Below, piece by piece: positions 32,135-38,214 of a DNA stretch of 38,214 nucleotides. Numbering within the stretch: position 1 is the first letter of the stretch; every line of letters begins with the position of its first letter. The notes beneath the pieces were generated by a model. The model was given only the letters and a program-made list of their open reading frames with translations, was not told the origin of the DNA and made no database searches. The translations under genes and the position numbers were made by a program. Source of the stretch: Tieghemiomyces parasiticus (taxonomy: Eukaryota; Kickxellomycota; Dimargaritomycetes; Dimargaritales; Dimargaritaceae); the NCBI GenBank assembly GCA_027575765.1, contig JANBPT010000400.1, positions 1 to 38,214 on the forward strand. The letters are read 5' to 3'.

Positions 32135-34803
32135 GTTGAAATGCAGGGCTGCAGGAGTGACAGCCGAATCTTTAGTTGTAAGCCACAGTCCTATGGGGCC
32201 CTATGCATGAGTTCCAACATATCTTTAATGTATTTAGATCTACATATACATGGATGCATATAGGTGGCCTGTCCGCGGTGGTTTAGGCTTGCAAAGTCCC
32301 GCGCACAAACAAAGGGTTTGGTAAGGTTAGGGTTATTGGAAGATCTTGAAAGGGGCCGGTTAACGAGTTCCCGGTATCCCAAACCATCCATGCTATCGAG
32401 CGAGAGCAACCCGTCACCACCCCAGTCACTTGTGAGCACAAGGCTTTTTTTCGATTGGTATGTGGAGGCCGCGGGGAGCTGCGGATTCTAGTCTAGTCCA
32501 CCAGAATAATAAAATCGTACTTGGCTGGTATAGTTAACCACTGTAAGCAATTATAGATACCTGCCAGATTAAATAGCATTAATTTAACGAGCACCAGTCT
32601 CCTGTCGACGTGCTCGTCCGTTAGCCCCACTCCCCACCCCCACTGTATACCCACGTTCCGACTTCGTGTTGAAGATCGGGAGGTTGAGGCTCTTACGGCC
32701 GATTGCCAGCCCGACCGCACAACAACCGCTATCAAGGACTGCACCCATGATCCTTCTTTATCCGGTTAGTATCTACGACCGACGTTTATTGGCGGTTTCG
32801 TGGCGGAATAAAAGTGAATGGCTGATTTTATTGGACCTCGACATGGAGCGGGCAAGGCAGGTGTGCCAAGGGGCCACCGATTCCTGGTCCCATTAGGAAG
32901 CCTCATGTAAAGTCGATCGTGCTCGATCCCACTGCGATACCTCAAGACGGCATCCTCGGCTAGTTGTGGTCCACAGGGAGTGTGGACAATATTTACCCCA
33001 CCCCACCCTCCAGTTCGGAAGCCCGTGGACTGCTGGCTAAAGATTAATGGACCTGACTCTCGCTATGAAAGCGATGGCTGTGGTCCACAGGACAATCCCC
33101 TCGATATGGCCCTTCCAACGGCAGCGGTCGGCTTCACTGCGTCTTTCCCAAGCTGCTAAATCATCCGGCCTTGGCAGCCCTCTTCGTCATTGTTGCTTAT
33201 TAGTCTTTTTCTGCTTACTCCACTCGGGGACATCCTCATGTGAAGAAGTGGATGCTCGGGAATAAGTTACTCCCTCTCCTCACCCCGGAGGGGGAGGGGC
33301 AGGAAACAGAGAGAGGAAGATGAGTCAAGGTAATACTCCGACACCCTGGTGGATCTTACCCAAAGCGACCGGCTACGTTGAAGGGATGTGAGTATTCCTA
33401 CGAGCGTTCCAAGGACCCAGTCCGGCAGTGCGGATATTGCCTTGGGTTAGTTCGCTTGGAGCGGGAAGGCACCGAGGTCGACTCGAGCTGCGAAATAGTT
33501 CGGGTTACGTGGAGAGATGTCTAACCTGTATGTATCCACGACTTGGCGCAACAGACTCCCCACCGCGCGGGTTTGGTCCCTTACCCTCACCAGCACTGCC
33601 AGTCCCCACGGCCCCGCCCGGTGGTGACCAGCGTAGGACGAATACCAACCTCCAGAATAGGCCGGGCCGAGCTGGACGTCGGTATTCCCCCGAATTCATT
33701 CTCCGTTTCCCTCAGCCGCATCCGCCGGTCTACTGCGCGCCGCCAATCTGTCTGAGCCACCGCCCACATTCGGTCGGTATTAATGGTGACCGGGCTGCTC
33801 GGAGCGGTAAGTGGCCTGGCTAATAATCGTTTTTGTTATGCAGACCATTAGATAGGCACTGGCACAATGCATTTTCCCAAGGTCTGCTACGATTGACCCC
33901 TGTTTCTGGCCAACCAAGCAAGGTGTTACTGCTATCTGCTGCAGCCGGTAGGTGTACTAGCTACTGCCGCCCCTTTTCCGCAACTGAACAGCCCCCCTCC
34001 TTTTGCAACCGTACCCTGGGCTTCGCTGGCAGTAGTAAGGAGGTTGAATAGGGCCAACCCCCCGTCCCCCCTCCTCTTCTGACTGGTGGATGGTCTTGGG
34101 CCTCCCTTCTGTGGTGGTGATTGGGACGGTGGCCCGTGGCGAGTGGGAGATGGAGAGGAAAGAACGAGCCGATCCCTCGCCCTCCATCTCCACTACCGCT
34201 TCCAAGCATAGGCCAGCTCTGCTGCATCCTGGCTGCGCTTCTATAAAACCCTGCATCTCGCCCGCATCTGGACCGTCGACCCTCTAACAGCCACATCTAG
34301 TTCAGTTTTGTATATATCGCCGCGCTTTCTCTTTGGCCTGCAGCTTGCTGCTCTCGCACCCCTAGGATTCCAAGCCATATGCCCCACTGCCCTTTCGGCG
34401 CTAATTATCAGTTCCAACCCACTTTTACTCACTCGCCCTTTGCTTGCTCGCCCCCGCATCCCAGTCCTGCATTCAATAGGTTTGCTCCACACCTTCCCCC
34501 CCTATATTTCACCCAGCCTGGTGGCCCGATCAAGTTCGTTCGGCGGTTGCCGCGTTTCAATCCCTCAACCGCCCAGCCTTGATCCCGCCAATCACTTCCC
34601 CTGCCCTTCTGACTCTCCCAGCACGCTTATTCACCGATCGCCCAGTTTCTCGTCTTTTTGAGTTCCGATTCTTTCACTCCGCGCCGTGCTTACAGCCGTC
34701 ATATCCCCCCCCTCGGCCTTGGTGTCATTCCGTCACCCCCCTTTCTCCAGACCGATTGTTAGTCCGCTCCCTCCGCCTTGCAGCCCTCCGTTAGCCTCCC
34801 ATT
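32135..34803. other. Non-coding intergenic region and RGS-gene leader
   Basis: About 2.7 kb without a supported gene. It contains a duplicated 13-bp odd palindrome (32965 and 33079). A strongly C/T-rich leader runs from about 34320 to 34803. Confidence 0.5.
32965..33091. repeat. Two copies of TGTGGTCCACAGG
   Basis: Identical 13-mers at 32965-32977 and 33079-33091. Each contains TGTGG-T-CCACA, an inverted repeat around one central base. Both are followed by GACAAT, directly in the second copy and 9 bp later in the first. Possibly a binding site pair. Confidence 0.4.
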
Positions 34804-36090
34804 ATGCCCACCGTGGACAACCAACGACGGCTCGACCGTATCCTCCAGGGCATGACCTGCCCGCCGGTCAGTCTCGCCGAGTTCCGCTACTACCTGACCT
34901 ATCAGGAATGCAGCGTCGAGAACCTAAACTTTTACGAATGGTACCGTCGATACAGCCGGGTCTTCCACAACCTGTCCGACGCCGACAAGGCGCTTTCGCC
35001 ACGGTCCTCGGGGGCCTTCTCCACCCTTACCACCGCCCCGGAGCTCCTAGCTGTACAGCCTCTGCGGGCCGAGTGTGAAGCCGCCATTGCCCGTTTCCTC
35101 GCCCCAGGCGCCCAGGAGGAGCTCAACGTCTCCCACCAAGTCCGGTCGACCCTCCAGGCCCAGGCCAATCTGACTACCCACCCGTCCATTTTCACGCCGC
35201 TGCTCACCGAAATCATGGGTCTCATGCGTAATACCTCGCTCGACGGGTTCCACCGGTGGGCCCAACGTAATATCACCGACCGCTCCAAGTGGCTCCGTGT
35301 TACGGCCGCCACCATCACCGCCGTCCTCGCCGTTGTCACCATCGTGCTCCTGATCGTCTTTGACGTCCCCCGGCCCTACCGTCTCCTGCTGTTCCTACCC
35401 CTCACGTGGGCCATCTCGGTGTTCTACAGCAACCCACGCAACGTGTGCCTGGTCCACCTGTTTGCCAACCGCCGCGAGGTCACTATGCTACCCCATGCCC
35501 GACTGAGTGACCTGTCCATCGGTGACGTCGCCGGCGGGATTGGTCGGGGCTCCGTATTCGCTGGAACTACCACCAACCACCACCAGCCCCAAGTTGCCAC
35601 GCCGACCACCGCCAGCCTCCTTCGGGAGCCGAAGGCGACCGACCTTATCGCCGCCACAGTGTCGAACGATGACCACCGTAACCCTCCGCGGATCGATACC
35701 CGCCACCGGCCTCTATCCACCATAATCACCATGCCGGCCCCTAGCGAGGCCTACCCGCTCACTCCGCGCTATCCAAACGCCGCTATCCAGCCCCCGGCCT
35801 CGTTACACAAAGACCTGGGTCCCACAGCCCACAAAACCCTCGTCGAGGCCAAGGAGATGGAAGATGACGACAAGGAGGAAGACATGCCGCCGTACTGCAA
35901 CGTAGCCACCGACTTCACGTCCCCGTTGTTTCAAACCACAACCGTGCGCGGCGACGCTTACTATAAGGTCATGGAACCTGCCGTGCTCAAGGCCCATTAC
36001 CGGATGGCGGCCAAGATGATCATCCAGATCGTACTCACCACTGCTGTGGTCTGGGTGGCTATCATGTTCATACCCAACCGTGAATTTTGA
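34804..36090 (+). CDS. RAX1: RGS-domain membrane protein, Rax1-like
   Basis: 428 residues, single exon. Residues about 22-155 look like a regulator-of-G-protein-signalling fold: SLAEFRYYLTYQECSVENLNFYEWYRRY (24-51 region, key residues F, L, EN, L, F, W, Y) and later LDGFHRWAQRN. Hydrophobic spans follow at about 167-187 and 192-208. A hydrophilic Pro/Thr-rich and acidic stretch (about 230-400) comes next, then a last membrane span at about 405-424 before a short tail. An RGS-like N-terminus with C-terminal membrane spans is the layout of Rax1, which marks bud or polarity sites and modulates signalling. RGS domains speed GTP hydrolysis on G-alpha subunits, but Rax1 members are divergent and may not. 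Convergent with the lipid kinase gene, 192 bp between stops. Confidence 0.72.
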   Translation: MPTVDNQRRLDRILQGMTCPPVSLAEFRYYLTYQECSVENLNFYEWYRRYSRVFHNLSDADKALSPRSSGAFSTLTTAPELLAVQPLRAECEAAIARFLAPGAQEELNVSHQVRSTLQAQANLTTHPSIFTPLLTEIMGLMRNTSLDGFHRWAQRNITDRSKWLRVTAATITAVLAVVTIVLLIVFDVPRPYRLLLFLPLTWAISVFYSNPRNVCLVHLFANRREVTMLPHARLSDLSIGDVAGGIGRGSVFAGTTTNHHQPQVATPTTASLLREPKATDLIAATVSNDDHRNPPRIDTRHRPLSTIITMPAPSEAYPLTPRYPNAAIQPPASLHKDLGPTAHKTLVEAKEMEDDDKEEDMPPYCNVATDFTSPLFQTTTVRGDAYYKVMEPAVLKAHYRMAAKMIIQIVLTTAVVWVAIMFIPNREF

Positions 36091-36282
36091 TGAGCCAGGA
36101 ACCTACATACCCCTTTCCTACTCTCCCTTGGCGGGCGGGTGGTTCTCTGGTACCTGGTCGTCGTGTTGTAATGTTGTACGTTGTGTGGATTATCATATTT
36201 CTAGGAATAATAATATTGTAGATTAGCCCAACCCGACCAAACCGACAAACAAAGCATTTGTGCCGCCGAGTAAGCTGCCATG
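36091..36282. terminator. Convergent 3' region of the RGS and lipid-kinase genes
   Basis: 192 bp, A/T-rich in the middle, including AATAATAATATTG at 36206-36218. It must hold both polyadenylation sites, so the transcripts probably overlap. No gene seen. Confidence 0.4.
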
Positions 36283-37707
36283 TTAACTCAGGGTGTGCAG
36301 TACGCAATCTCTGGCGGTGGGGATTTCGGCTACTATCTCGCCCAAATCCGGGACGGAATACAGTTCCCCGTCCACACAGAGTGTGTGGTGGGGTCCCTCC
36401 TTCGCATCAGCGTCTCTATGATCACCACTGCCATTATCCTTCACCCCCTCTTCCCCTCTTCCACTGTTCCGGTCGACCATTTTGTGGCTGGCCAAAGCCT
36501 TAGACCACGAAGAGGCCGGTCGCACCGTCAGGCCCCGAACCTTATAGTACTCTACAAACGGCAGCCGGATATGGGTACCTCGGACACCGGCCCCTTGAAA
36601 GACCGCAAGCGTCTGGGATCGGGTAAGACCGCGACCGATAACCACGTCAATGTCCGCGTCGTCAGGCCGGGCCAGCGGGGTGATACAGAACCCGGCGCTC
36701 AGTTCGGCCAGCTTGGCGGCCAGAAACACCGTGAAGGGGCCCTGAAGGGTCAGCTGCTGACGGTCGGCATTAAATGTGTCACAGGGGCCCGGGAGAGTCT
36801 CAGCGGTGACGGCCTCAAAGGTACCCCACGGGGAGTCGACTGTCGGCGGCGGCAGATGGGTAGGCGTCTCGATCTGGTTGGCATGGTCAGAAGTAGTTGT
36901 AGCTGCCTCGATTGGACGGTAACGCCGGGCCCCGGTGAGAGTAAGCGTACCGTGGTACGGTGTGAGCGTGACCAGATTCTTGATACCGGCCAGGGTAAAC
37001 CTAATGGGCCCTAGACATCGCAGCCACTCTGAACTGGCAACGTTGTTACAATGGAACCCCCAGCTGATTACGCAGAAACTGCTCACCCGATGGACGGTGA
37101 CGGGGTGACCGGTGAGGTACCAGCGGGCTCCATATGGTAGGCGGACATCAACGGTGTGCAAAGGTCGACGGGTGAGCGGGTTGGACAACAGGTCGTCACG
37201 TAGGTAACGGTCCAGGGCGTCGGAAGGTCGGCGAAACCCCAGCTGGGAGGCCAAGGCATTTCCGGATCCGAGTGGAACTACCCCAATGTCCACCGGGTGA
37301 CTGGGCGAGGCGTGGTCGATGGGTGTGGAGGGAGGTGACGAAAGCCCCGGGATAGCCGGCTCCACCAGGGCATTGATGACCTCGTGGACGGTACCATCGC
37401 CGCCTAGACATATAATAAAGGCCCGGGGGGTCGAGGGTAGGGCTACCGCTATCGCCGCCGGGTCCTTCATATCCGCCTGGTCAGCCAAAAAGGCCTGCAC
37501 AAGTTCTGGCGCGTGGTTGGCCCGTTCCGTATAGACCGTGCGGACGGTCCGGCCACGCTCGCTGTCACCGGGTCGCTGGGCTGCGTAGCGCTGGACAAAC
37601 TGCTCACACCAGGGTTTGACTAGTTCCGCGCGGTAGCCACCGGCCTTCGGATTGACTACGACCAGGCACGGAGGTAATGTCAGCGACTGAGAGGTCGGCT
37701 CGGCCAT
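36283..37707 (-). CDS. Sphingosine/diacylglycerol-kinase-family lipid kinase
   Basis: 474 residues from the ATG at 37707, which has a strong GTCACCATGG context. The frame extends further upstream only without an ATG. Family motifs are nucleotide-binding VNPKAGG (18-24), GGDGT (102-106) in GGDGTVHEVINAL, PLGSGNALA (145-153), the SWGF (215-218) and GPIRFTLAGIKNLVTL block, and the C-terminal CVDGE (444-448). The C-terminal blocks match sphingosine kinases better than bacterial-type DAG kinases. Sphingosine kinases phosphorylate long-chain bases on membranes. The acidic DVD motif after WGF, whose second Asp binds the substrate amino group in human SPHK1, reads N-N-V here. The lipid substrate is therefore uncertain. 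There is a low-complexity insert at about 403-440. Confidence 0.9.
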   Translation of the reverse strand: MAEPTSQSLTLPPCLVVVNPKAGGYRAELVKPWCEQFVQRYAAQRPGDSERGRTVRTVYTERANHAPELVQAFLADQADMKDPAAIAVALPSTPRAFIICLGGDGTVHEVINALVEPAIPGLSSPPSTPIDHASPSHPVDIGVVPLGSGNALASQLGFRRPSDALDRYLRDDLLSNPLTRRPLHTVDVRLPYGARWYLTGHPVTVHRVSSFCVISWGFHCNNVASSEWLRCLGPIRFTLAGIKNLVTLTPYHGTLTLTGARRYRPIEAATTTSDHANQIETPTHLPPPTVDSPWGTFEAVTAETLPGPCDTFNADRQQLTLQGPFTVFLAAKLAELSAGFCITPLARPDDADIDVVIGRGLTRSQTLAVFQGAGVRGTHIRLPFVEYYKVRGLTVRPASSWSKALASHKMVDRNSGRGEEGVKDNGSGDHRDADAKEGPHHTLCVDGELYSVPDLGEIVAEIPTARDCVLHTLS

Positions 37708-38214
37708 GGTGACTTCGGAATTCGGCTGTTGAGAGGCGATGGGCAAGGGAGGGGGGGGGAAGGCGGGTGCAAAGTGAGAGAGGTCAAGGAAACGGAATGC
37801 AACGATAGTTTCGGGCTTATCCTATGGGGGAGGTGGACAGCAAAGGGTGTCCGCAGTTGAACCCCCCCCCAGACCTGAGGAGAGTGGTGGCATATGGCCA
37901 AATGTGCATACACCCTAGTGGGGTCAGTAAGGTATGTTCAGCCACATGGGTCACGTAACGCAGCTTCTCACGCCCCTCGTCAGCTAATATCCGATAACAA
38001 GCCGGCGGGGCAAATGGTCCAACCGCGACAGGACGGCAACTAACTTGCACAACTAGCGCCCCACACCAGGATGGTTACGAATACGGTGCCGCTCCAACCC
38101 TTTCCCACGTTACCTATCTGCACAACCCAGTTTATTAGAAATAATAAATGTATATATATATATATATATATAAATATCAATTAGATTCGTTACCGTAGAT
38201 ATATCAAAAAAAAG
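37708..38214. other. Lipid-kinase promoter and window end
   Basis: The sense (minus) strand is C/T-rich immediately before the start codon (G/A-rich on + at about 37740-37800). The remainder shows no gene. It ends in an A/T-rich tract. Confidence 0.45.
38151..38172 (+). repeat. TA dinucleotide microsatellite near the window end
   Basis: Eleven TA units, followed by A/T-rich sequence and a final run of A. It may explain an assembly break here. Confidence 0.9.

Noticed and set aside
37708..37746. Upstream extension of the lipid kinase to 37746
   Set aside because: The first codon there is TTG. The first ATG, at 37707, has an excellent initiation context and leaves all motifs intact.

Overview
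The window is eukaryotic nuclear DNA from a fungus. The evidence is spliceosomal introns with GTAAGT-type donors and AG acceptors, a ubiquitin-eL40 fusion, a SOG2-family protein of the RAM network, Pol5, a Rax1-like RGS membrane protein and a PDX1-type vitamin B6 synthase. GC-rich coding sequence, few introns and divergent fungal homologues suggest an early-diverging (zygomycete-grade) lineage, perhaps Kickxellomycotina/Dimargaritales. That placement is a guess from general character only. The right edge ends in an AT microsatellite and a short A-run, which may be a contig end.

Layout. 0-0.4 kb: 3' end of an unknown gene (+). 0.4-3.4 kb: non-coding, strongly pyrimidine-rich. 3.6-5.7 kb: large coiled-coil protein (+). 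8.5-11.5 kb: SOG2-domain protein without leucine-rich repeats (+). 12.0-12.9 kb: ribosomal protein eL21 (-) with a probable 5'UTR intron. 14.3-14.7 kb: ubiquitin-eL40 fusion (-). 15.8-20.0 kb: Pol5/MYBBP1A homologue (-). 20.8-22.1 kb: three-exon tRNA m3C methyltransferase (+), divergent from Pol5. 25.2-26.6 kb: highly divergent actin (+, two exons). 28.2-30.0 kb: PDX1 (+, two exons, 855-nt intron). 31.7-32.1 kb: small secreted protein (+). 34.8-36.1 kb: RGS-transmembrane protein (+). 36.3-37.7 kb: sphingosine-kinase-like lipid kinase (-), convergent with the RGS gene.

Themes. From 12 to 22 kb four neighbours act in making or using the translation machinery (eL21, eL40, Pol5, tRNA modification). 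The rest is linked to morphogenesis, cytoskeleton and signalling (SOG2, actin, RGS, lipid kinase), plus vitamin B6 synthesis. More than half of the window is non-coding, with intergenic stretches of 1-3 kb. Most genes are preceded by long C/T-rich leaders on the coding strand.

Most unusual item: an intact actin whose catalytic glutamine is proline, whose phosphate loop 2 carries an extra acidic residue, whose normally methylated His73 is arginine, and whose surface has many acidic-to-basic changes. No tRNA, rRNA, CRISPR array or convincing transposable element was found. No new multi-gene system is evident.
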